The notes beneath the pieces are model-generated. The model was given only the letters and a program-made list of their open reading frames with translations, made no database searches and was not told where the DNA came from. This document shows positions 5,801 to 12,747 of a stretch of DNA of 13,894 nucleotides, piece after piece. This DNA comes from DATAQC01 sp051005135 (GTDB taxonomy: Bacteria > Actinomycetota > Acidimicrobiia > Acidimicrobiales > AC-14), in contig JBPCJQ010000014.1 in the NCBI GenBank assembly GCA_051005135.1, positions 1 to 13,894 of the forward strand, given 5' to 3'. Made by a program: the position numbers and the translations under genes. Position 1 is the stretch's first letter. Each line of letters opens with the position of its first letter.

Positions 5801-8038
5801 CTATGGCGGGGCGCAGACCACGATGCCCGGCGGTGGTGGGGCGTTATTGGGCAAGTGCACACACGGCGTAGCAGTGGTAGTAATCGTGACTTTGGTGGTC
5901 GACGGCGCAGCGACGGCAGTGGACGGGGTCGTCACCGCACCGGGGACCCTGGCAGGTGGTCGGGCGGAGCCGGTGACTTGTTGCGACGGTACCGACGGCG
6001 CTGGCTCGGAGTAAGGGACGAGAGGTCCCAACAACCGTCCCCCGAAGGAGACGGGCACCGGGTACTCGGTGCGGTCGGGGGCGGCCCGGCTCATGAACCG
6101 CCGCCAGATGTCGGCGGGGATCGACCCGCCGTTCACCCGGGCCTGGCCATGCACGTTGAGCAACTGCTGGGACTGGCCGCTGGGATAGCCCATCCACACC
6201 GCTGTGGTCAGCTTGCGGTTGAAGCCCACGAACCAGGCGTCCCCGTAGTTGTCGGTGGTACCGGTCTTGCCCCACGCCGGGCCATTGGGCAGCCGGGCCC
6301 CTTTGCCTGAGCCCCGGTCGACCACCTGCCGGAGGATGAAGTTCACCATGTCGGCCTGGTCCTTCTCGAGCGCCCTGGTGCGCTTCGGACGGTCGTCGAC
6401 GAGCAGGGTGGCGCCCACGGTGATCTTGCGGATGACCCGGGGATCGGTCTGCATGCCCTCGTTGGCGAACGAGAGATAGGCGTCGGCCATGTCGAGCACC
6501 GACACGTTGGGTGTGCCCAGGGTGATCGAGACCACGGGCGGGCTCAGGGGTGACCTCACCCCCAGCTTCTTGGCCATGTCGGCCACGTTCTGGGGCCCGA
6601 TGGCGGTGACCAGCTGGGCGTAGATGGTGTTGACCGAGTTGACCGTGGCGTCGATCAGGTTCAGGCGCCCGTAGCTGGCATCGTCGTAGTTGCTGACCTC
6701 CCAGTCGTTGCCGTTGTCCGCCTTGGGGAAGACGATCTTGGCCGGGCCGTTGAACGACGACTGCACCGAGTAGCCCTCTCTGATGGTCTCGGCCAGCAGG
6801 AAGGGCTTGAACGTGGAGCCACCCTGGCGGCCGCTGCCACCGCCGTCGGTCCCCACCGCCAGGTTCACGCTCGACTTGGACCAGTCGCGCCCTCCGACCA
6901 TGGCCACCACGTGGCCGTCGGTGTCGAGGGACACCAGAGCCCCGGCCGGGTCGGTCGTGCGGTTGAGGACCTCGCTGTAGACAGAGTCATAAGCAATGGT
7001 CTGGAGCTTCGGGTCGAGGGTGGTGTACACCCTCAGCCCGCCTCGCAGGATCTCCTGTTCGGAATAGGAGCGGCGGAGCTGCTGTCGCACGTACTCCACG
7101 AAGTACTCGACGCCCTTGACGGGCGAGGTCACGGTGGTGTCGCCGTGGCTGGGGGGATTGGTAGCCGTCTTGAGGTCGACGGCCTCGGCGGCGTCGGCGT
7201 CAGCTCGAGAGACCACCCGGTCGCGGACCATGGCGTTGAGCACGATCGTGCGCAGGCTCTTGGCCAGGACTGGGTCGTTGTACACATCGCCGTCGGACGG
7301 CGTGCGGATCAGGCCGGCAAGATAAGCCGATTGGCCTAGGTCGAGCTGTGACGCGTCTCGGCCGTAGTAGGCCTTGGCCGCGGCCTCGACGCCGTAGGCG
7401 CCCCGACCGAAGTAGACCGCATTGAGGTAGCGCTCCAGGATCGCCTTCTTGGTGTACTTGTGCTCGAGCTTGACCGCGATCACGGCCTCCTTGAGCTTGC
7501 GGAGGAGGGTGCGTCTCTGGCCGCTGCCCACAAAGGCGTTCTTGACGTACTGCTGAGTGATGGTGGAACCACCCTGGCGCACGCCTTGGTGGCGCAGGTC
7601 GGCCCAAGTCGCCCGCAGGATACCGACGGGGTCGATGCCCCGGTGCTTGTAGAAGTTGTGGTCCTCGGCCGAGACCACGGCGTCTTGCAGGACCTGAGGC
7701 ACCTGGTCGAGACGCACTGGGAACCTGTTCTGGTTGCCGTGCAGCAGCGCCAGCTGGTTACCCGAGCCGTCGTAGACGATGGAGGTCTGGGCCTGGGGTG
7801 CCTCGGGCGGCAATGGGATACGGGTGATCAGCCACGCCGCCCCCGCCAAACCCGTGAAGAAGACAATGCCCAGCAAGAACCACACCCGGCGGTAGCGCCA
7901 GAAGAACGTGGGTCGCTTGGGGCGGCGTCGCCTGGGTGAGACAGCCGTGACCCCATCGGCGGAGCGCTGAGGGGGGACGCGCTCGGGGGCGCGAACGCTG
8001 AGAAGGGGTTGCCCTGCAAGGGCGGGGCTTCGACGCAC
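5801..8038 (-). CDS. ponA: Class A penicillin-binding protein (bifunctional glycosyltransferase/transpeptidase)
   Basis: Polymerises and cross-links peptidoglycan on the outer face of the membrane. 745 residues: basic cytoplasmic N-terminus (RRRRPKRP), one transmembrane segment (about 53-72), a GT51 domain with AEDHNFYKHRGID (catalytic Glu125), RQGGSTITQQYVKN (154-167) and LERYLNAVYFGRGAYGVEAA (201-220), then a transpeptidase domain with GSTFKPF (nucleophile Ser408, Lys411), SVN (468-470) and KTGTT (591-595). The tail after 675 is a Pro/Ser/Thr-rich stretch ending in two cysteines (726, 742). The start is GTG 8038-8036; no other in-frame ATG/GTG was found among the next valine codons I checked. 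No PASTA domain is seen. It follows the DUF5318 gene by 40 bp, as ponA1 does in mycobacteria. Confidence 0.95.
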   Translation of the reverse strand: MRRSPALAGQPLLSVRAPERVPPQRSADGVTAVSPRRRRPKRPTFFWRYRRVWFLLGIVFFTGLAGAAWLITRIPLPPEAPQAQTSIVYDGSGNQLALLHGNQNRFPVRLDQVPQVLQDAVVSAEDHNFYKHRGIDPVGILRATWADLRHQGVRQGGSTITQQYVKNAFVGSGQRRTLLRKLKEAVIAVKLEHKYTKKAILERYLNAVYFGRGAYGVEAAAKAYYGRDASQLDLGQSAYLAGLIRTPSDGDVYNDPVLAKSLRTIVLNAMVRDRVVSRADADAAEAVDLKTATNPPSHGDTTVTSPVKGVEYFVEYVRQQLRRSYSEQEILRGGLRVYTTLDPKLQTIAYDSVYSEVLNRTTDPAGALVSLDTDGHVVAMVGGRDWSKSSVNLAVGTDGGGSGRQGGSTFKPFLLAETIREGYSVQSSFNGPAKIVFPKADNGNDWEVSNYDDASYGRLNLIDATVNSVNTIYAQLVTAIGPQNVADMAKKLGVRSPLSPPVVSITLGTPNVSVLDMADAYLSFANEGMQTDPRVIRKITVGATLLVDDRPKRTRALEKDQADMVNFILRQVVDRGSGKGARLPNGPAWGKTGTTDNYGDAWFVGFNRKLTTAVWMGYPSGQSQQLLNVHGQARVNGGSIPADIWRRFMSRAAPDRTEYPVPVSFGGRLLGPLVPYSEPAPSVPSQQVTGSARPPARVPGAVTTPSTAVAAPSTTKVTITTTATPCVHLPNNAPPPPGIVVCAPP

Positions 8039-8078
8039 TGGACCACGACACTACCAACGAGGGTGGCCGGCGGCGTCA

Positions 8079-8486
8079 TTACCCGATGCCCCGGCCCCCA
8101 ATGGAGAAAGTACGCACCAAGTGGTTCCAGGAGCACTGGGGGCAGACCTCGACCACGTAACAGGTGACGGCTTCGACCCGGCGCGCGAACCCGGCCAGCT
8201 CCTTCCTGGTGGTGATGCAGCGGCCCGAGGCGGGGAGGCGGGGACCGAAGACGTAGGACACCAGCACCACGCTTGGGTCGGCGCAGATGGGGCAGGGCTC
8301 GCTGCGGGCTTCCCCCACGTTGCGGGCCGCCCGTAGCAGCTCAGGGTGGGCGTCGCAGATATCGAGGCGGGACAGGCGCCCTCGGTGGAACTCGTCGATC
8401 GTGTGACGGCGGACGAGCCGGTAGTCGACCTGGCCCGCCGTGGTGGCCGGTCGCAGGCCCCGTACGGACTCCGGCCGGAAGCTCAT
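8079..8486 (-). CDS. DUF5318 family zinc-ribbon-like protein
   Basis: 135 residues, function unknown. Seen: QVDYRLVRRHTIDEFHRGRLSRLDICDAHPELLRAARNVGE (in the 19-59 part), then CPIC (65-68), SYVFGPRLPASGRCITTR (77-94), and CYVVEVCPQCSWNHLVR (109-125). The CPIC and CPQC pairs look like a zinc ribbon. This pattern is that of the actinobacterial DUF5318 family found next to ponA1 (recalled knowledge). I chose ATG 8486-8484; the frame continues upstream to 8669 but that part runs through the divergent promoter and palindrome and resembles no protein. Genes downstream on this strand (ponA) are 40 bp away, so an operon is likely. Confidence 0.87.
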   Translation of the reverse strand: MSFRPESVRGLRPATTAGQVDYRLVRRHTIDEFHRGRLSRLDICDAHPELLRAARNVGEARSEPCPICADPSVVLVSYVFGPRLPASGRCITTRKELAGFARRVEAVTCYVVEVCPQCSWNHLVRTFSIGGRGIG

Positions 8487-8608
8487 CGGGCCACGGTGCT
8501 CGTCGGTTCGCTCGCCTGCGGCTCGCTCACGGTCGCCCAGGCTAGCTGCCTTCAACTGCGGGCGAACGTCCTGCGCTTGACGACTCGACACGAGCGCGCC
8601 AAACTGTC

Positions 8609-8635
8609 GTCGATATATCGGATCGATATATCGAC
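8609..8635. promoter_or_regulatory. Palindromic operator, probable PadR binding site
   Basis: GTCGATATATCG (8609-8620) and CGATATATCGAC (8624-8635) are perfect reverse complements around a GAT spacer: 12-bp arms, 27 bp in all. Each arm contains the self-complementary CGATATATCG. The AT-rich core stands out in very GC-rich surroundings, 36 bp before the padR GTG. The second arm contains TATATC (8627-8632), 17 nt after CTGTCG (8604-8609), a possible -10/-35 pair, so binding would block the promoter. Autoregulation is typical of PadR proteins. Confidence 0.8.
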
Positions 8636-8671
8636 CATGACTTTCGCTTCTGAGAGGACGGAACGCCAAAC

Positions 8672-9319
8672 GTGCTGGAGCTGGCCATCCTCGGGCTGCT
8701 CAAGGAGCAGGATCTCCACGGCTACGAGCTGAAGAAGCGCTTGACCGATGCCCTCGGGCCTCTGTCGAGTGTCTCTTTTGGCTCGCTGTATCCCGCCCTC
8801 GCCCGCCTCGAGCGTGCCGGGGCACTGGAGGCCACTGTCCCCGAACAGCCGACCGCCCCGCCCATCCCGATGACCGGCTCCATCGCCGGCGAGGCCGCTG
8901 CCTACCGGGCTCACCGCTCGGGCGGGCGGCGCGCCGGCGGGCGCGCCCCCCGGGGTCGCAAGGTCTACCGACTCACCCCCGTCGGTGAGCGGCTGTTCGA
9001 GCAACTGCTGGAATCCGAGCCGGTCGACGACGACCGGGCCTTCACCCTTCGCCTCGCCTTCTGCCGCCACCTGCACCCCGAGGCCCGAATCGGGCTGCTC
9101 GAGCGGCGACGAGCCCAGTTGGTGGCCCGGCTGGCGAGGGCCCGTACCACGTTCCGCGCCCGCCATGAGCGCATGGACTCCTACACCCAGGCGCTGATGG
9201 AGCACGGCACCGAGGCCACCGAGCGCGACATCTCGTGGCTCGACGGCCTCATTGCCAGGGAACGACTGAACCCGAAGGAGACATCGGTCTCCGGCACCCA
9301 GGGAGGACAACCCAAGTGA
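8672..9319 (+). CDS. PadR-family transcriptional regulator
   Basis: 215 residues. The N-terminal winged helix-turn-helix starts at once with MLELAILGLLKEQDLHGYEL (1-20), KKRLTDALG, and FGSLYPALARLERAGALEA (36-54); the wing strand returns at RKVYRLTPVGERLFEQLL (96-113). Between them is an unusual Ala/Gly/Pro/Arg-rich insertion of about 40 residues (57-96). The C-terminal half is helical and charged (VirR-like dimerisation part, about 120-200), with ERDISWLDGLIARER near the end. The start is GTG 8672. It sits beside ino1 as Rv0047c does in M. tuberculosis and overlaps it by GTGA, suggesting co-expression and possibly control of inositol synthesis; that role is inference. Confidence 0.9.
   Translation: MLELAILGLLKEQDLHGYELKKRLTDALGPLSSVSFGSLYPALARLERAGALEATVPEQPTAPPIPMTGSIAGEAAAYRAHRSGGRRAGGRAPRGRKVYRLTPVGERLFEQLLESEPVDDDRAFTLRLAFCRHLHPEARIGLLERRRAQLVARLARARTTFRARHERMDSYTQALMEHGTEATERDISWLDGLIARERLNPKETSVSGTQGGQPK
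9302..9306 (+). promoter_or_regulatory. Ribosome binding site of ino1
   Basis: GGAGG, 9 nt before the GTG at 9316 and inside the end of padR. It decides the start of ino1 against the longer frame opening at 9235. Confidence 0.8.
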
Positions 9320-10413
9320 CCAGCCCTTCTCAACGCCCCCGTACGACCACCGTGCGGCTTGCCATCGCAGGCGTCGGCAACTGCGCCAGCTCCCTGGTCC
9401 AGGGGCTGGAGTACTACCGCCACGCCGACCCCGACGATTCGGTCCCCGGCCTCATGCACGTGGTGGTGGGCGGCTATCACGTGTCCGACGTGGAAGTTGT
9501 CGCCGCTTTCGACGTCGACGCCGCCAAGGTCGGCCTCGACGTGGGCAAGGCCATCTTCTCGGGCCAGAACAACACCATCCGGTTCGCGTCGGTCGGCGAG
9601 CTGGGCGTCGAGGTGCAGCGCGGGCCTACCCTCGACGGCCTGGGCACCTATTACCGCCAGGCGATCGAGGAGTCGCCCGCGTCGCCCGTCGACGTGGCCG
9701 AGGCCCTCCAGGCCAGTGGCGCCGACGTGCTCGTCGCCTACCTACCGGTGGGCTCCGAGGCGGCCCAGAAGCACTACGCCGCGGCTTGCCTGGCGGCAGG
9801 CGTGGCCTTCGTCAACGCCATCCCAGTGTTCATCGCCTCCGACCCCGACTGGGCGGCTCGCTTCGCCCAGGCTGGGGTGCCCATCGTGGGCGACGACATC
9901 AAGAGCCAGGTGGGGGCCACCATCGTCCATCGCATCCTGGCCCGCCTGTTCGAGGACCGGGGCCTGGTGCTCGACCGCACCTACCAGCTCAACGTGGGCG
10001 GCAACATGGATTTCAAGAACATGCTCGAGCGCGAGCGGCTGCAGTCCAAGAAGATCAGCAAGACGCAGTCGGTAACCAGCCAGGTAGAGAACGGAATCGC
10101 CGCCGACGACGTCCACATAGGCCCCAGCGACCACGTGCCCTGGCTGGAAGATCGCAAGTGGGCCTACATCCGCCTCGAGGGACGCAACTTCGGCGACGTC
10201 CCCCTCAACGTTGAGCTCAAGCTCGAGGTGTGGGACTCGCCCAACTCCGCCGGCGTGATCATCGACGCCGTGCGTTGCGCCCGCCTCGCCCTCGACCGGG
10301 GCATCGGCGGTCCCCTGCTGGGGCCATCGGGCTACTTCATGAAGTCGCCGCCCGTGCAGTACCACGACGACGAGGCTTACCGCCTGGTCGAGGACTTCAT
10401 CGCGGGGGCTTGA
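9316..10413 (+). CDS. ino1: Myo-inositol-1-phosphate synthase
   Basis: NAD-dependent conversion of glucose-6-phosphate to 1D-myo-inositol-3-phosphate, the entry to phosphatidylinositol, mycothiol and inositol-phosphate solutes. 365 residues, short prokaryotic form. Rossmann start VRLAIAGVGNCASSLVQG (13-30), FDVDAAKVG (65-73), LVAYLPVGSE (139-148), FVNAIPVFIASDP (165-177), GDDIKSQVGATIVHR (192-206), NVGGNMDFKNM (226-236), SKKISKT (244-250, catalytic-lysine region) and LKLEVWDSPNSAGVIIDAVR (301-320). GTG 9316 overlaps the padR stop as GTGA and has a good ribosome binding site. A methyltransferase gene follows 7 nt later. Confidence 0.95.
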   Translation: MTSPSQRPRTTTVRLAIAGVGNCASSLVQGLEYYRHADPDDSVPGLMHVVVGGYHVSDVEVVAAFDVDAAKVGLDVGKAIFSGQNNTIRFASVGELGVEVQRGPTLDGLGTYYRQAIEESPASPVDVAEALQASGADVLVAYLPVGSEAAQKHYAAACLAAGVAFVNAIPVFIASDPDWAARFAQAGVPIVGDDIKSQVGATIVHRILARLFEDRGLVLDRTYQLNVGGNMDFKNMLERERLQSKKISKTQSVTSQVENGIAADDVHIGPSDHVPWLEDRKWAYIRLEGRNFGDVPLNVELKLEVWDSPNSAGVIIDAVRCARLALDRGIGGPLLGPSGYFMKSPPVQYHDDEAYRLVEDFIAGA

Positions 10414-10420
10414 CGCTCGG

Positions 10421-11170
10421 ATGGACATGTCTGGCGCGTTGTCATGGAACCGTCAAGCCGTCACCGACCCCGCCGCGGCCGACGTCGTACGCTACGGGCC
10501 GGAGGGGGCCACCGAGGCCGAGCTACGCCTCCTCGGCCATGTGGCCGACAAGCGGGTGCTCGAGCTCGGGTGCGGGTCGGGAGCGGGATCGGTCGCGCTG
10601 GCCCGCCAGGGAGCACGACCCATCGGGCTCGACTTCTCCCCCGAGAACCTCGCCGCTGCCCGTCGCCTGGCCGAGCGGGCAGGCGTCCGGGTCGAGTTCC
10701 ACGAGGGTGACCTGGCCGACCTGGCCTTCTCCCGCGCCGACACCGTCGATGTCGTCTTCTCGGTGTACGCCCTGGGCCTGGTCGAAGACGTCGACCGCGT
10801 CTTCCGCCAGGTGCACCGGGTGCTCAAGGTGGGCTGCCCGTTCGTCTTCTCCATCTCGCACCCCGCCTACGACATGCTGCTGGACCAGAGCACCGCCGAC
10901 GAAGACCCGGGAATGGCCGAAGGGAGTGCCGTCGAACCTCTTGTAGTGCGCCGGTCGTACTTCAACTCCAGCCCCATCAACCTGCACGCCGACCGTCCGC
11001 CGTTCTTCGCCTACCACCAAACCGTCGCCGGTCTGTTCACCGGTCTCACCCGCGCCAACTTCCGCGTCGACACGGTCGTCGAGCCCGAGCCGCAGAGGGG
11101 TGGACGGGTGACTGATGGGGCCACCGCGCTCGTCCCCCGCACGCTGATAATGCGGGCCCGCAAGGAGTAG
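10421..11170 (+). CDS. Class I SAM-dependent methyltransferase
   Basis: 249 residues. SAM-binding motif I VLELGCGSGAGSVALA (46-61), acidic strand-2 end GLDFSPENL (69-77), EGDLADLAF (95-103), motif IV-like VDVVFSVYALGLVEDVDRVF (109-128) and HRVLKVGCPFVFSISHP (132-148) place it in the Methyltransf_11/UbiE-like group. The substrate is unknown. A C-terminal part (150-249) with FAYHQTVAGLFTGLTRANFRVD resembles the cap of small-molecule methyltransferases. ATG 10421 is used; ATG 10427 is an alternative. It lies 7 nt after ino1, so a link with inositol-derived products is possible but not shown. Followed by a strong hairpin. Confidence 0.88.
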   Translation: MDMSGALSWNRQAVTDPAAADVVRYGPEGATEAELRLLGHVADKRVLELGCGSGAGSVALARQGARPIGLDFSPENLAAARRLAERAGVRVEFHEGDLADLAFSRADTVDVVFSVYALGLVEDVDRVFRQVHRVLKVGCPFVFSISHPAYDMLLDQSTADEDPGMAEGSAVEPLVVRRSYFNSSPINLHADRPPFFAYHQTVAGLFTGLTRANFRVDTVVEPEPQRGGRVTDGATALVPRTLIMRARKE

Positions 11171-11172
11171 CC

Positions 11173-11191
11173 GCCCGCCCTGCGGGCGGGC
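11173..11191 (+). terminator. GC-rich hairpin after the methyltransferase gene
   Basis: GCCCGCCC, a TGC loop, then GGGCGGGC: a perfect 8-bp stem starting 3 nt after the stop codon. No T-run follows, as is common in high-GC actinobacteria. Confidence 0.65.
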
Positions 11192-11202
11192 ACCCAGGAA
11201 CC

Positions 11203-11220
11203 GGAGCCGGCTCCGCCGGC
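11203..11220. repeat. Overlapping short palindromes in the convergent gap
   Basis: GGAGCCGGCTCC (11203-11214) is a perfect palindrome, overlapped by GCCGGC-TCC-GCCGGC (11206-11220). It lies between the two terminator-like hairpins and may add to termination from either side. Confidence 0.4.
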
Positions 11221-11235
11221 CGTTCCCATCGCCCG

Positions 11236-11258
11236 ACGGCGAGGCCTCCGGCCGCCGT
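11236..11258 (-). terminator. Hairpin after the cca stop
   Basis: On the minus strand ACGGCG (11258-11253) pairs with CGCCGT (11241-11236), with a further GCC/GGC pairing inside. It begins 4 nt after the cca stop and has no U-tract; a likely terminator for the minus-strand transcript. Confidence 0.5.
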
Positions 11259-11262
11259 TCGG

Positions 11263-12639
11263 TCAGTGGCGCTGCGCCCACCACTGGTCGAGGCGGCGGG
11301 CGGCCTCTTCCTCACCCAACGGTCCCTCCTCCAGGCGCAGCTCGAGCAGGAAGTCACGGGCCTCGCCCACGGCCCGCCCCGGCCCGATCCCCAGGTGAGC
11401 CATGATCTGCTTCCCGTCGAGGTCGGGGCGAAGTGCGTCGAGCTCCTCGCGTTGGCGGAGCTCGGCGATCCGCCGTTCGAGGTCGCCCATGCGTGCGGCC
11501 AGCATGGCCGCCTTGGCCCGGTTGCGGGTCGTGCAATCGCAGCGGGTCAGCTCGTTGAGCTTGTCGAGCAGCAGCCCGGCGTCGCGGGCGTAGCGGCGCA
11601 CGGCCGAGTCCGACCATGCCTCGTCACCGTAACCATGGAACCGCAGATGGAGCGCGACCAGGCGGCGCACTGCAGCGATCTCCTCGACGGGGTAGCGCAG
11701 TGCTCGCATACGCTCTTCGGCCATCCGCGCCCCGACCACCTCGTGGTGGTGGAACGAGACGCCGGAGGGCCCGAAGGACCGGGTCTTGGGCTTGCCGATG
11801 TCATGGAGCAGGGCAGCCAATCGCAGGACCTTGTCGGGACTGGTCTTCTCCACCACCGCGATGGTATGGGCCAACACGTCCTTGTGCCGTTGCACGGGAT
11901 CCTGCTCGAGGGCGAGCGCGGGAAGCTCGGGCAGGAACTGGGCGGCCAGGCCGGTCTCCACCATGAACCACAGGCCGGGGGCGGGTCGTTCCAGCACCAG
12001 CAACCGGTCCAGCTCGCCGCGGATACGCTCAGCCGACACGATCTCGATGCGTTCGCTCATGGAACGAACCGCGGCGGCCAAGCCAGGTTCGGGCACCAGG
12101 TCGTAACCCGCCATGAACCGGGCGGCCCGCAGCATGCGCAGGGGGTCGTCGCCGAAAGAGTCCTCAGGAGAGAGCGGCGTCCGCAGGCGGTGGGCGGCCA
12201 GGTCGGTGACCCCGCCGAAGGGGTCCACCAGCTCCATCCCGGGCAGGGCGAGAGCCATGGCGTTGACGGTGAAATCACGACGAGAGAGGTCGGCCTCGAC
12301 CTGGTCGGCGAACTCCACCTCGGGCTTGCGCGACTCGGGGGTGTAAGCCTCTGCCCGGTGAGTGGTGATCTCGTGACGCCGACCGCCGACGATGGCCCCG
12401 ATGGTGCCGAAGCGCTTGCCCTGCGTCCACAGCGAGTCGGCCCATGGCCCCACCACCCGCTCGATCTCATCAGGACGGGCATCGGTGGTGAAATCGAGGT
12501 CGACCTCCTCCAGAGGGCGGCCGAGAATGGCGTCCCTCACGCTGCCACCGACCAGATAGAGCCGGAAACCGGCGGCGGCGAAGCGCTCGGCGATGGGCCG
12601 AACCTCGTCGAGAAGCGGTTCCAACCGCTCGGGGATCAC
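11263..12639 (-). CDS. cca: CCA tRNA nucleotidyltransferase (class II) with HD domain
   Basis: Adds or repairs the 3'-CCA end of tRNAs. 458 residues. Nucleotidyltransferase head: YLVGGSVRDAILGR (28-41), the metal-binding DLD at 47-49, FTTDARP (50-56), RRDFTVNAMAL (120-130), DPFGGVTDL (139-147) and DDPLRMLRAARF (164-175). A central HD phosphohydrolase-type domain follows: LLHDIGKPKTR (277-287) and SFHHHEVVGARMAEERM (295-311). The actinobacterial homologue is often named pcnA. The start is GTG 12639-12637; I found no ATG, GTG or TTG in frame nearby upstream, and this GTG lies in the arm of a long inverted repeat. It follows the deacetylase-like gene by 93 bp. Whether it adds full CCA or only part cannot be told here. 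Confidence 0.95.
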   Translation of the reverse strand: MIPERLEPLLDEVRPIAERFAAAGFRLYLVGGSVRDAILGRPLEEVDLDFTTDARPDEIERVVGPWADSLWTQGKRFGTIGAIVGGRRHEITTHRAEAYTPESRKPEVEFADQVEADLSRRDFTVNAMALALPGMELVDPFGGVTDLAAHRLRTPLSPEDSFGDDPLRMLRAARFMAGYDLVPEPGLAAAVRSMSERIEIVSAERIRGELDRLLVLERPAPGLWFMVETGLAAQFLPELPALALEQDPVQRHKDVLAHTIAVVEKTSPDKVLRLAALLHDIGKPKTRSFGPSGVSFHHHEVVGARMAEERMRALRYPVEEIAAVRRLVALHLRFHGYGDEAWSDSAVRRYARDAGLLLDKLNELTRCDCTTRNRAKAAMLAARMGDLERRIAELRQREELDALRPDLDGKQIMAHLGIGPGRAVGEARDFLLELRLEEGPLGEEEAARRLDQWWAQRH

Positions 12640-12693
12640 CCCGCCGAGGGTACCGGCGCACCTGCCCGCGCAACGACCCCCTCGGCGGGGTGA
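12636..12693. repeat. Perfect 15-bp inverted repeat containing the cca start codon
   Basis: TCACCCCGCCGAGGG (12636-12650) is exactly complementary to CCCTCGGCGGGGTGA (12679-12693), with a 28-nt loop. In the minus-strand RNA the 3' arm ends in GGGGUGA, which includes the cca GTG start and the bases where its ribosome binding site would be. The repeat begins 40 nt after the deacetylase stop. It may be a terminator for that gene, a translational control element of cca, or both. Confidence 0.85.
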
Positions 12694-12713
12694 GCGTCCG
12701 GGCGACCCCAGGG

Positions 12714-12747
12714 GCTCAGCGGGCGTGCAGCCTCACCGGGCGTGCAG
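12714..12747. repeat. 17-bp tandem duplication over the deacetylase stop codon
   Basis: Two adjacent copies (12714-12730 and 12731-12747), 15 of 17 bases identical, share GGGCGTGCAG on the plus strand. On the minus strand each copy encodes a Leu-His-Ala-Arg-stop string, so the end of the gene and its stop have been duplicated just downstream. Confidence 0.75.

Noticed and set aside
4662..6014. Long plus-strand open frame of 450 codons
   Set aside because: It is antisense to DUF192, panB and the end of ponA, all of which have clear family motifs; long opposite frames are expected at this GC content.
8487..8669. N-terminal extension of the DUF5318 gene
   Set aside because: It runs through the divergent promoter region and the palindrome and matches no part of the family.
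9235..9315. Upstream start for ino1
   Set aside because: It overlaps the padR coding end; the GTG at 9316 has a good ribosome binding site and gives the normal family length.
11266..12693. Long plus-strand open frame of 475 codons
   Set aside because: Antisense to the full cca gene, with no recognisable protein motifs.
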